Source of the DNA: Larimichthys crocea
Lineage: Eukaryota; Chordata; Actinopteri; Sciaenidae
Length of the DNA: 64,000 nt
Assembly: GCF_000972845.2 (NCBI RefSeq)
Contig: NC_040011.1
Span: 25,958,379 to 26,022,378 of the forward strand
Reading direction: 5' to 3'
Shown piece after piece: positions 46,935-56,583 of the stretch. Under the pieces are notes generated by a model. It ran no database searches, was not told where the DNA came from, and saw only the letters and a list, made by a program, of their open reading frames with translations. Each line of letters starts with the position of its first letter. Within the stretch, counting starts at the first letter, position 1. The position numbers were made by a program, and so were the translations under genes.

Positions 46935-49900
46935 GAGGCAGCCGGCAGAGCAGGGAGGGGGGAACATCTGCACACAGTGGCACAGGCCTTCTGCCTTTAC
47001 ACACGGCTCCTGCCGAGCAACGCTTCACGGCCTAGCAGGCTGTGACCTCCCAGAGGCTCTAGGGGAGCTCTTCCTCTTAAAAGCCAGCTGTGCCTCATAC
47101 TTTATGCCCGCCAAATATTCCACAGTCCAGCTGTTCACCTGAGAAGCATGGAGCACAGACCTCTCACTTCTATCCTTTTATATTTTTGGAGAGGCATTGT
47201 GCAGGTTTAAGAGAGCATGGAGTATAGCACCTGTGATACCTTTGTTGTTAATGCCAAAGCAACAAAGTTGGCCTCTCACTTTTTGTTTAAAGGCGTGCAG
47301 TTTTGGTTTGGTTCCGACATACTGCATGTTGTATTACACTAAATGCACTCTCACTTCTCATATCTTTTGATACAGGTACAAGATGTGGAATATTTTCTTA
47401 TTTCTCATGGGTTCTTACTCATTTAGCAGTGCGTGACCTCAGTTTAATATTTGAACATTTAATCGCTCTCTTTGTCTTCAGGACAGCTGAGGCCACTTTC
47501 TACTGCTCTGTATCTGTTTTTCTTTTAAATGTGACTCTCTTTGAGATTCAAATATAAATAGATTATCTTTCTATATTCTTAATCAGATGGATGTGTTTGT
47601 GCATGTGATGGAGTGGGCCAGTGAGTATGCTTAATAATGTGGTTTTAGAGCATGCCAGATAATACCTTTGATGTACTTGGAGCAAAAACATTTAGTCACA
47701 CATAACAAAATAAAACCTGAAATCTGAATGACAGTCTGAAGAATACCAAAAGTGTCAGTTACTAAAGGTCTTCTTCTTATTGGAGAAATTGTCTTGACTG
47801 AATCAGCTTATATGTGTTGTTGTCTGAGTTAAATTTCATGATTGACTTTTGTTTTTCACCCACAGGAGGATTGGCATGATGAGGTCATTTGCGGACATGT
47901 GCCGGAGTCTTGTAAATAATCTATCAAGGCTTTTAATGATGCCAGTCATCCTTATTATGCGAATCAATGAGATGAATACGCCATATCTGGAGTTGAAAAA
48001 TATTTTAAATGCAGCATTGACTGACAGATATTTATTGATGTTTCTTTTTTGGTATGATAGGGTGATTTTTCAAAATATTTCGTGACCTCTGGCTCCCTGT
48101 AAGTGATGAATTAACATAGAACAACTAGTGAATTCCATAATGAGACATCCACCTTCAAAATATATGACAAACACTAATGAAACATTTGATTAGTTCCTGG
48201 TTTTTAGGACAGAACCATTTTCTTTCAAATATTTTCTGACTTATATCAAGCGGCAGATTGCCTCCTAAAATGGATGTACTGTACAAAAAAAGAAGCACCA
48301 TTTAGAATTTTGAAGAAATTTGAAGAGCTTGTGTCTCCTTCAAAAATGCCTATAGGGCAATAAGGACTAATATGTCAGTCATGAACAGAGTCAGGACTGT
48401 GGGACACGGTAAAAATTTTGTTATAACAAGGTGCTGCTGGCTCTGTCTGTGAAGTAAAGCAGCAATAGGAAGTGAGGAATAAGCACAGGTACGTGCTGGA
48501 TACATGTCTACAGCAGAGCAATTACAGACCCAATGGGCGACAAGCTACTAGATTGACTGCGTAGGCTGTACAGGACTGTACCTCCTGGATCTACTGCAAA
48601 TAACTGGGCTATAAAGGGCACATTCATATCTCAAATAAAATACTGTAGATTTAAAGTTATATTCTATACTTGTTGCTGTATGTTTGCAAAGCAAAACAGA
48701 AAAGTGACATTGACTGAGCCTATAGATACATGATACTACTGAGGAAACAAGGAGGAGAATATAGGCTTGTTGCAACATAAAACAAATAATCACTACCATG
48801 CAATAAACCCACAAGTATATATTAATAAAACTGCATATTATCTTTTTCGGGCCTCTAACATCTAATTATTTTGTGTTTAAGACTTCTTATTACTTAGTCT
48901 GATGAGCTTATTAGGATGGAGCAATGTGTTCAAATGCACAATCAGAAATGAACCGGTGTAATCAAGCAAGACTGAGGTTAGAGAGACTCTGAGGTTAGCA
49001 GTCACCTAAGCAGTCAGCTCGACCGTGACGCCTCACTTTCATCTCGGGGTGAAGGGACAATGAAAGAGTAGATGAGAGAATAACCCTCAGAGTTATCCAG
49101 GAGATGGGAAGTTAAGAGCTCTAACCTCACAGTGATTGATGACTTACATGGCAATGATATATAGGTTGGTCCCATCCTTGTCCCATAATTTATGAGCAAG
49201 CTCGTTTAATTTGTCTGTGGCTTAATTTGGCCGCATATATGACGTATGAACGTGTTCGGCAATTGATGGCTTATACTGTCTAGCAGCAGTGGCTGACTGA
49301 GACTAACATGTCCTTTGGCATAGACACCTTCACTGCCGTCTGTCCAATCTACATGACCTGACAATTAAGCTAATAAGTGAAAACGACACCTTCCCAATGC
49401 AATTTTAATGAGCACCATGTTAAGCAGGGGAATATGTTCATGAGGAATTGTTAATGGGCTGCTTCTGATTCCCCAGGACTAAGAAATGGTAACTGCATTT
49501 GAACTTAAGGCTCACCATAATTGATCCACAGACCAGATTTTAACCAAGCTAAATTATGGTCCTTCAATGTCAGTCAAAGTTTTGATGTGAATTCTTAAGG
49601 TTTACACTCTTTTATACATCTATCACTAATATATCCTCCATTGATGGTTTAAGCTCATTGTTCCTCATCTCTGCCACCAAACGTGTAACATATCAGTATC
49701 CTTGTTTTATGTGGTAATAATTTGTTGCATCATAATATTCATGCACAACAGCAACAAAGAGGGTTGAAAACAAAAATAATGTTGCTGCCAAGGGTTAGAA
49801 GATATTTACAGCATTTATTTAAATCATTTGAGTTGGCTAACTAAAACCAATGCAGGCCTTGCAATAAATCCTACCTCCATAAAAGCTATACTGTTTAGTG

Positions 49901-50258
49901 TTTCTTGTGACTATTTTAGAGAGGTATTGATTCAACTATGCAGTCATTCCGGAGGCTATAATTTGTGGCGTTGTTCAACTGCACTGCATTATACTGAGAG
50001 GTGTCATATTGTCGCAGATAAGAATATCCATCAGTGTATATTATTTTAAGGCAATATGTCCCACCTCAATCTGGAGCATCTATACTTGATTTTACAAAAG
50101 GTATGTTTTTCTCAACAACCTTAATCTCCCTGCCATATTAAGCTGGGGTTTTTGCATTGTTGCCACACTTGGAAGTTAGTGAGGCTGCCATTGTACGTAA
50201 AGCCTCACTAATAGACCCCAGTGGGGCGTCATTCCTATTCCACTCATGATGAAGACAT
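46932..50258. other. Non-coding stretch with one weak exon-like site
   Basis: An acceptor-like TTGTTTTTCACCCACAG lies at 47849-47865, before a frame (to 48083) rich in Met/Leu/Asn that I do not recognise. CTTTTGATACAG|GTACAAG at 47374 is a weak juxtaposed acceptor/donor. The blocks 49000-49200 and 49390-49560 have a conserved-element look. No gene is supported. Confidence 0.5.
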
Positions 50259-50333
50259 TCTCTCTCTCTCTTCATTTCTTTCCCTATCCCCCCCATCTCT
50301 CTCTCTTTCTCGCTCTCTCTCTTTCTCTCTCAG
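50259..50333 (+). repeat. CT-rich polypyrimidine tract ending in CAG
   Basis: About 75 bases are almost pure C/T, with two near-identical blocks (CTCTCTCTCTTTCTCG / CTCTCTCTCTTTCTCT), ending TCTCTCAG. The tract is acceptor-like and also triplex-prone. The following frame (LDIFLLAILCSACGP…, stop at 50433) is unrecognised and no donor is seen. Confidence 0.7.
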
Positions 50334-50796
50334 ACTTGATATTTTTCTGTTGGCTATTCTCTGCTCCGCCTGTGGGCCTGTGAAATGTCTCTGTCTGAGG
50401 AGAAGGCCCCCTTGTCCCACTGGAAGCCATTAGAGAACCTTTATGAATATGTGCTGAAAGGGCGCTTTTTTCAGGGGTGGGGACTGAGTGGGTGGGTAGT
50501 AGAGGGGGATTTATGTACAATCTTATCATTTGCCTCAGATGCTTCTGTGAGCCACATATGAATGTTAGATTTCTGTTTGTCTTTTTAAAGCACATTTTTA
50601 TATCACGCCACATGTTCCTTTTTTGAGGTGCTGGTGGTGCAGAGAGGCACTTTTTTTCTTTCCATACAAGTGAACTGCATTACTGTTAAAATTGCTGTCC
50701 TTCAAATTCAATGATTTTCCTGTTTATTTACTTTTCCCAATATCTACTTTTACCTACTTTTACTACTAACTGTTTTTTATTTAGAGATGATAGTTA
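50334..50796. other. Non-coding stretch, no gene recognised
   Basis: No supported feature lies between the pyrimidine tract and the hAT insertion. Confidence 0.6.
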
Positions 50797-50804
50797 AGTG
50801 TAAC
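50797..50804. repeat. Target-site duplication, left (AGTGTAAC)
   Basis: These eight bases directly precede the transposon and are repeated identically at 51784-51791. The 8-bp length is diagnostic for hAT integration. Confidence 0.93.
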
Positions 50805-51783
50805 CAGTGTTGGGCAAGTTATTTCCAAAATGTAATATATTTCATATTACAACTTACTTGCATTTGAAAGTAATAAGTTTCTTTACCATATTACCTTCTG
50901 TGTAGAAGATACCCATTACTTTATTACTTTTTTTAGGGCTTTGTTTATTACCACCAGTACTGTAAAACATGGAGATGTATCATGTATTGTTTTACTTAAC
51001 TGTTATTTTAAGTATTCTGAGATGATGTGACAATAACAACCCTGAAAACAATTAAACAATTTTTAATCATTGAATCGCCTCTAACACAACCTATAGTGTC
51101 TCATCTTAAATGACTTACCTGTTGAAATGTGTTTATACCTTAACAATAGAACTATATCATTAGAGATTTGTTTTTACCTTGTCACTTGATCGAAACAGGG
51201 ATTTTGCTGACAAGCGGCGACTCACCTGTAGAAAGAGGCAGCGCATCCTCCACAACATACTCAGCCACCAGCCTTCTCACTTCTTCTGGGTCAAACATCT
51301 TCACCTCTGGTCTGGAGAAATCCAACTTTCGTTGTTTGGATTTGCTCGTGCCGTCATCTTTCGGCTGTTTGCCGGCAAGAGGTCATTTAGCCGGTAGTTT
51401 AAGGTTGCTGTGCACTCTCTCCAGCTGTTTCTTGAGATTACTTGTGCTATTTTTAGCCGTAGACAGTTCCCTCGGCCTCCCACCAGCACATAAAGTGCAC
51501 CTTACTGTGAGGTTCTTATCTATTTCTGTGACAAATTCAAAAAAGTGCCATCTTGCCATCTCCAAACCGTCTTCTTCTTCTCTTTATTTACAGCTGTTGC
51601 GCCTGGGTTGTTTTTTCGAAACCTCCACCTGTGTGACAGCTCGGATTGTAACGCGTTACCGGACTCAGTAGCTGTAATAATATTACCAAAATATAGTTAG
51701 TAACGCGTTGTATTACTCCCTTACTGCCTAAACGTTATATATTACGGTAACGCGTTACTTTTGTAATATATTACCCAACACTG
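50805..51783 (-). mobile_element. hAT-superfamily DNA transposon, internally deleted
   Basis: This 979-bp element starts CAGTGTTGGG and ends CCCAACACTG, a perfect 10-bp terminal inverted repeat. It is flanked by identical 8-bp duplications AGTGTAAC. The transposase remnant lies on the minus strand near the right end (51182-51565), so the element's 5' end is at 51783. Subterminal GTAACGCGTTAC palindromes, intact or nearly so, occur at about 51648, 51691 and 51746, as in hAT subterminal binding-site arrays. The left 350 bases (3' end) are AT-rich and non-coding. Most of the catalytic transposase is missing, so the copy cannot move by itself but keeps the ends needed for mobilisation in trans. 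The perfect duplication argues the insertion is not very ancient. Confidence 0.95.
51182..51565 (-). pseudogene. hAT transposase N-terminal remnant (BED finger, ZBED-like)
   Basis: Read on the minus strand, 128 codons start at ATG (51563-51565) and end at a TGA (51182-51184), with one internal TGA at 51383-51385 in the same frame. The first 60 residues form a BED-type zinc finger: an aromatic WHFFEF start, then CTLC (Cys23, Cys26), then NLKKQLERVH ending in His52. The family normally has His where Gln47 stands (LKKHLxRVH), so one zinc ligand is lost. After the internal stop comes KQRKLDFSRP, then LVAEYVVEDALPLSTGESP, matching the conserved segment after the BED finger in ZBED-like hAT transposases (usually LPLSTVESP). 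The RNase-H-like catalytic core and the C-terminal dimerisation domain are absent. It is non-functional, and bound DNA in the ancestral element. Confidence 0.9.
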
Positions 51784-51791
51784 AGTGTAAC
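51784..51791. repeat. Target-site duplication, right (AGTGTAAC)
   Basis: Identical to 50797-50804 and directly abuts the CCCAACACTG end of the hAT element. Confidence 0.93.
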
Positions 51792-52259
51792 TTGAGGCAC
51801 AAACATTGTGTTGCTAAGTGCTGTTCAATATGAGTATTTTTGAAAAGGGGATGATGCAACATGGCTCAATTTTCGCAGCTTTTATGCATTCTGTCCCCAT
51901 GAAATAAATATCACATATTTTAAAAGCTTGTATGTAAAATTGAGCCATGGTTAAATATTCAAGATGCTCTTGAAGAGATAGTGGCCAGGATACACTAAGT
52001 GCACCACTTTGCTTGTGGCATCTAGCCCTAAATCTGACTAGTTTGACTATGTATTCCTTCTAGTAAGCCTGTGGCAGTTTGTGCCATTATATAAACAGTG
52101 GCGCCTTTAGCAAGATCAGCCTACTGTAGGATCCCCCCGCCTCTTGTTGATCTTTGCTCAGGGGTAACAAGATCTTCTCCTTAACACTTGCGAATGCAGA
52201 CTTTAAAATGAGAAAAAGAAAGAGGAAGGTGGTAGCGGTTGTGGTTGCCCTCTGCTTCT
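51792..52259. other. Non-coding stretch, no gene recognised
   Basis: AT-rich sequence with nothing supportable. Confidence 0.6.
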
Positions 52260-52580
52260 TTAGCTCATTAATTGTGGAGAGGGCAACTGTTTTGAGTCCT
52301 ACCTGATGGTTTGGGCTGCAGGCCTGCCCAGGTCAGAAGAGAGCTCCACTGCTCATGAATCATGCTGTTGGGAATAAGAGCCCAGCTGAGCTCCACATGA
52401 GGGGGGCTAAGCATTTCCACAAAGGCCTCATCTACAGCACAGAGGTGCTTTGGAGGTCCTGCAGGCTCAAACAATCAATCAGAGGCCATTCTATCATAAT
52501 TACACCCAGGGAGTCATGGTGCTGTGCTGTCCACACCTTGCAGCACATCCCCTTTACCTCCATCCCTCCACATCTTTTGT
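52260..52580. promoter_or_regulatory. Candidate conserved non-coding element
   Basis: Balanced composition without simple repeats. It contains AACAATCAATCAGAGG near 52470 (a TGATTGAT-type PBX/HOX word on the opposite strand) and ATCATAATTACACCC near 52494. Two short open frames cover it, neither recognised. Inference only. Confidence 0.3.
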
Positions 52581-54395
52581 AAAGCGGTTAGTCGGGTGCT
52601 CTTTACCATTCCCACCAACACCTCCATCATCATCTTCTCTCCTGTCTGTCTTCTTTTCCCCAAGTCTCTGATTCATGCCTTCATCCGTGGTCCTCCTTTT
52701 GCTCTCCATTTTGATCTCACTTGCAGCATTCTTTGCCTTTGGGTGCAGACTGTGCACACACCCATAGACAAATGAACATGCATATGCAAAACACCATGTT
52801 GCAGATTGTGGGGAGAGGAGATGGGAGGTGGAGTGATGGCGTCTGTGGGGGAGAGAGAGAGGTATGTAGGGCACAGTGTGTGGATAAAGTAATGATTTCT
52901 CCTTCACACCTCCCTTGCTAATTAGTGCAGGCTGCCTGCTGCCTTGAAGGGGCAGTGTCTAGGGAGCCCTGCTATTTGTCTTGAAGAATTACCGACAAGG
53001 AATTCACGTCACTCCTTAATCCCACAGATACTGGATGGAATTCAGCGTTTACCTGATTGCAGCCACCTGTCAATTCAATTTAATGATTGTAATGATCATT
53101 TTTAGCTTCCAATCCTCTCTGCAGCCATGCATCAGGGATGTAGTATAAGCTCCAACCTATACCTCCCCTAGGAGTCTCTTAGTGTAGACTATTTATGTGT
53201 CTTCATGCCGCAGCATCCTCCACATAGATGCGTCCACCACATACCCCATCAACTTGTGTTTGTTCCCGCAGTATCTCACCATCCACACTGTTATCTTTCC
53301 ACCCCATACATTTGGAGAGCTGTCAGCACGGTGGTGATATAAGTTAGCTCTGTGTCAAGCTGCAGGAATGATAGCAACAGCGTGTCAATTTGGCATACAT
53401 GTCATAGTACAGAAAGCAAACAGGTAATTCTGAAATTCACAAACAGGTTTACAGAATTTTAAATGTTTAAAATGTTGTTTTTTTTTGTTAGTTTTTTTTT
53501 TGTTTTTTTTTTGCTTTTATTTGTTGGAGTAAATTCTCAAGAAAAAAATGCAGAAGAACTCTGGGATGTAGAAACAGTTTCGATTTATAGTTTGTTGCTG
53601 CTGGAACAAGGGGAAAAAAAAAACGAGGTGGGTGTGTAGCATCTTAAAGATATATGTAATAGGTGTTTGTGTGGGAATCCCATTAACATTATTTAGCCTG
53701 AGGTGGATCTCATCTCCATAGCAGCTGCATCTGACAAGCCTGCCATGGCACGAGAATGAAGCCAATCATTAATGTCAGCCAGAAGAAAAAAGAAGTATTA
53801 TGTTTCCCTGGAAGTAGTACTCAGTAATGATGTCCATTTCCCTGCATTCTGTACTTTTCCCTACTAGGCTAATAAGATGAAACTTTAATGGTCTCACTGG
53901 GTATATTGTTCTCTGGCATCACCAGATATTAATGCGACATAGCAAAGAAAAAGGAGTAAGTAGAGGTTTGATCAAAATGCGAAACAATAACGATGTATGC
54001 CTGCAGATATATGTATGTCAAAATATTCAAAGTATTAAAAAAAAGTACAGTATGAAGGAGTATAAGTGACAAAATCAACTTTGTCAAAGCATAAAGATTA
54101 GAAAGTGTGACTTTTCCACACAGTATGACACTGAGGCATGTGTAGGAAGCAACACAAACAAATGTCATCCTATTTTTGTTCATATCCAAGATTCATTCTT
54201 ATTTAGTTACTCCCACTAATTTCAGGGATTTTTGCTCTGGGAGTACAACAACAACAACAAAAAAACCTTTAATGATGATGCGTGCCATCAGCTTCCAAAT
54301 GGCTTACATTTTGCTCCTAGATGCTAAAGCCATTGAGTTTGTTCAAAGAGGTGTTTTCAAAGATCTGTTTGATTAGATGGATGAATTACTGCTGA
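52581..54395. other. Non-coding stretch, no gene recognised
   Basis: T-rich tracts lie at 53476-53515 and a short (ACA)n near 54245-54260. The small frames on both strands are unrecognised. Confidence 0.6.
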
Positions 54396-54840
54396 GTGTT
54401 TCAGATTTGGCCGAACCTCCAGAGCCTGAACATGCCAGTCAAATCCCGTGCCATCACACCTGCAAGTACTACAGTAGCTGTGCGGCCCTCTGCTGACACA
54501 ACATTTACAGCGTCACACATGTTTTGTCTTTGCTGGGTTTTTGATTTTCCTGTAATGGCAGTACCAATGTCAGTACCCATTAGTATCATCTGACGATGAT
54601 TTAGCTTTGGGGCAACAGCATATGTTTCTGGGCTTCACAGTGAGGCCAGTTACACCTGTTGTAGATTATTTGTGTGTGATATGTCCTACTTTTGTGAATG
54701 TTACAATGTTTTTCAATAGAGAATGTGGTGATGCAAATTCATGGTCGTTTTGGAGGTTGTTTTTTTGTGGTTCTGGTGAATTGTATTATGTTACATTAAA
54801 TATTTCCAGTGAATTGAATTTTCCTGAAAAGTGGTTCTAA
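54396..54840. other. Unidentified block with open frames on both strands
   Basis: The minus-strand frame 54401-54589 and the + strand frames 54396-54593 and 54607-54840 lie back to back. The first region is more GC-rich than its flanks and reads as plausible low-complexity-free protein in both directions (for example KSKTQQRQNMCDAV on minus). I recognise no domain and see no splice sites. It could be a decayed repeat or retrocopy. Confidence 0.25.
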
Positions 54841-56534
54841 TATTTTATCCACCCTACAGCAATAAAGTTGCACTTCATGTTATGAATACCTCTCTCATTG
54901 ACAGTGCAAGAATACACAGCCTCAAAGATTGAGCAAAAGCTTTTCAAAAGCTGTTATATGGAAAACATCATAACCTCCACAAAAGACTCAAGGTTGTAGT
55001 ATTGGACTGCATTTTATATCTTTCTCAGTATTAGAAGTATGGGCAATGATCCTGGCTTTGCACTTTCGTTGTGTTTAGTAAAAATATAGCACAGCAGCAA
55101 TATTAACTAATTGCACTTGGTTACCATTGATAAAACTAGCAACAGAAGTCTTTCTCTTATTAACTCTTTCAAAATGGTTTCAAAGACCAGGTTTGTTTTG
55201 TGTCAGCTTGGATTTAAGATGTAAGTATGTGTAAATCAATTCATGTCATTGACTGTAAACTATCATGAATTTTTAATGTGGTTGTATACAGGAATGTGTG
55301 TACACACATGCACATGGGAGTTCAGCCATGGCTCTCTCCCAGCTGCAAAGTTTCCCTCCCTGTCTGTGAAAGTCACACTTATGTAAAGGCCACACGGAGC
55401 CAAGTTAAAAGGGGGCGTATTTCCAGAGAGGGCGTGTCATTAAGCATATATGCCTCTGTAATGCAGCACTGAGGCAACAGGGTAGAAATGCCCCCTGTGC
55501 AAGAGCCACATAAAATGGATGACAGAGACCTGGGCTAAGAGGCTTTGCCAAAGCTGTAGCTTACCAGTCTCACAGGTGTTAATGTGCACTCTGTCTGCCA
55601 CCCTCACTGAGAAGATTGGGCACCACAATCACTTTCAGCAGCCCAGTGTTTGGCACAAAAGTTACCACCTCCAGCCCATTCTACCACTTTCCCCTTTTTT
55701 AGGTGATGTGAGAGATAAACCCATCTCAATGACAGACATGGTAGGAGAGGCTTATGGCTAACATTCCTGTGCCACACTGAGGGAATCTGACGACTTACAG
55801 AGTTTTTTGTTTGTTTGTTTGTTTGTTTGTTTTGTTGTTTTCTGTTTGTTTAGCAGCCCTGGCTGTGGGAAAAAAAACAATAGGAAAAGAGAGGAGTGGA
55901 GGAATTTGTTCTTGTGCCCGGGAGGATTTATGGTCACTCTGGGTTCTGTGGAGTTTTTGATTGGGGGTTTAAAAGCAATCCATACATGTACTATAATCTT
56001 CACTTTTTTTTTGGTCAAATAACCCATCTTTTCCACATCGTGGAGTGTGGCTAAACCCTGGCACAGCATGTGATTATTAGTATTCCCCTTTTATTAATTG
56101 AATTAATAAAAAAAAAACGCACAGGTTTCACCACTGTGTCTTTTTCAGGCACCACCATCATATCTGTTCTATCTCTCTTTGTCTGCCACTGTGTATATTG
56201 CTTGTGGGCTTTCTCTTTATTGTGAGAAGTTGCTTGTAAACACAGTTCACAATGTTGGCATCCTCTGGGCCGTGGCTTGTCTTGTGTGCATAATGTGTGA
56301 TTTTGAAGGAAAGTGAAAGCCCTGGTCTAGTGTAGAAACAGCACATGATAAAAGGTTTTTTGTTTTGTTTTTTAGGGTGGGGAGGGGCGAAGATACAGGT
56401 TTCTCTTTTTATTTAAAAATGATCCTCTTTTCTGTCATAGCTCACACTGTTACAGACTCAAAAACAGCTTTCCTCTTTCCTGAAACCGTGGACTGGGGGA
56501 ATTGCATCACACTTACATCACACCAAGCTATGAA
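54841..56534. other. Non-coding stretch with a (TTTG)n tract
   Basis: A (TTTG)n tract lies at 55806-55832. CpG-containing sequence lies at 55390-55440. A TTTTTCAG acceptor-like site near 56149 has no exon behind it that I can support. Confidence 0.55.
55806..55832. repeat. (TTTG)n tetranucleotide microsatellite
   Basis: About 6-7 perfect TTTG units followed by TTTTGTTGTTTTC. Confidence 0.9.
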
Positions 56535-56583
56535 CAGTGTTGTATAATTCATACAACACTGACTGTCCAGTGTTGTATAATTT
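56535..56583. repeat. Hairpin with adjacent direct repeat of one arm
   Basis: CAGTGTTGTATAATTCATACAACACTG (56535-56561) is an inverted repeat with 10-base arms CAGTGTTGTA/TACAACACTG. Six bases later one arm reappears as CCAGTGTTGTATAATTT (56568-56583). The CAGTGTTG word also begins the hAT terminus at 50805, but no 8-bp flanking duplication is present here. Confidence 0.85.

Noticed and set aside
46801..47142. Thr-His / Cys-Val frames over the TG tract
   Set aside because: Same artefact of a dinucleotide repeat; the flanks carry no coding signal.
47849..48083. Possible exon after TTTTTCACCCACAG
   Set aside because: The acceptor is fair, but all frames are Met/Asn/Leu-rich or stop early and no donor or homology is visible; mentioned only as a weak site.
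51168..51671. 167-codon + strand frame, the longest in the window
   Set aside because: It is the antisense of the hAT transposase remnant. The minus-strand reading contains the BED-finger and LPLST-type motifs.
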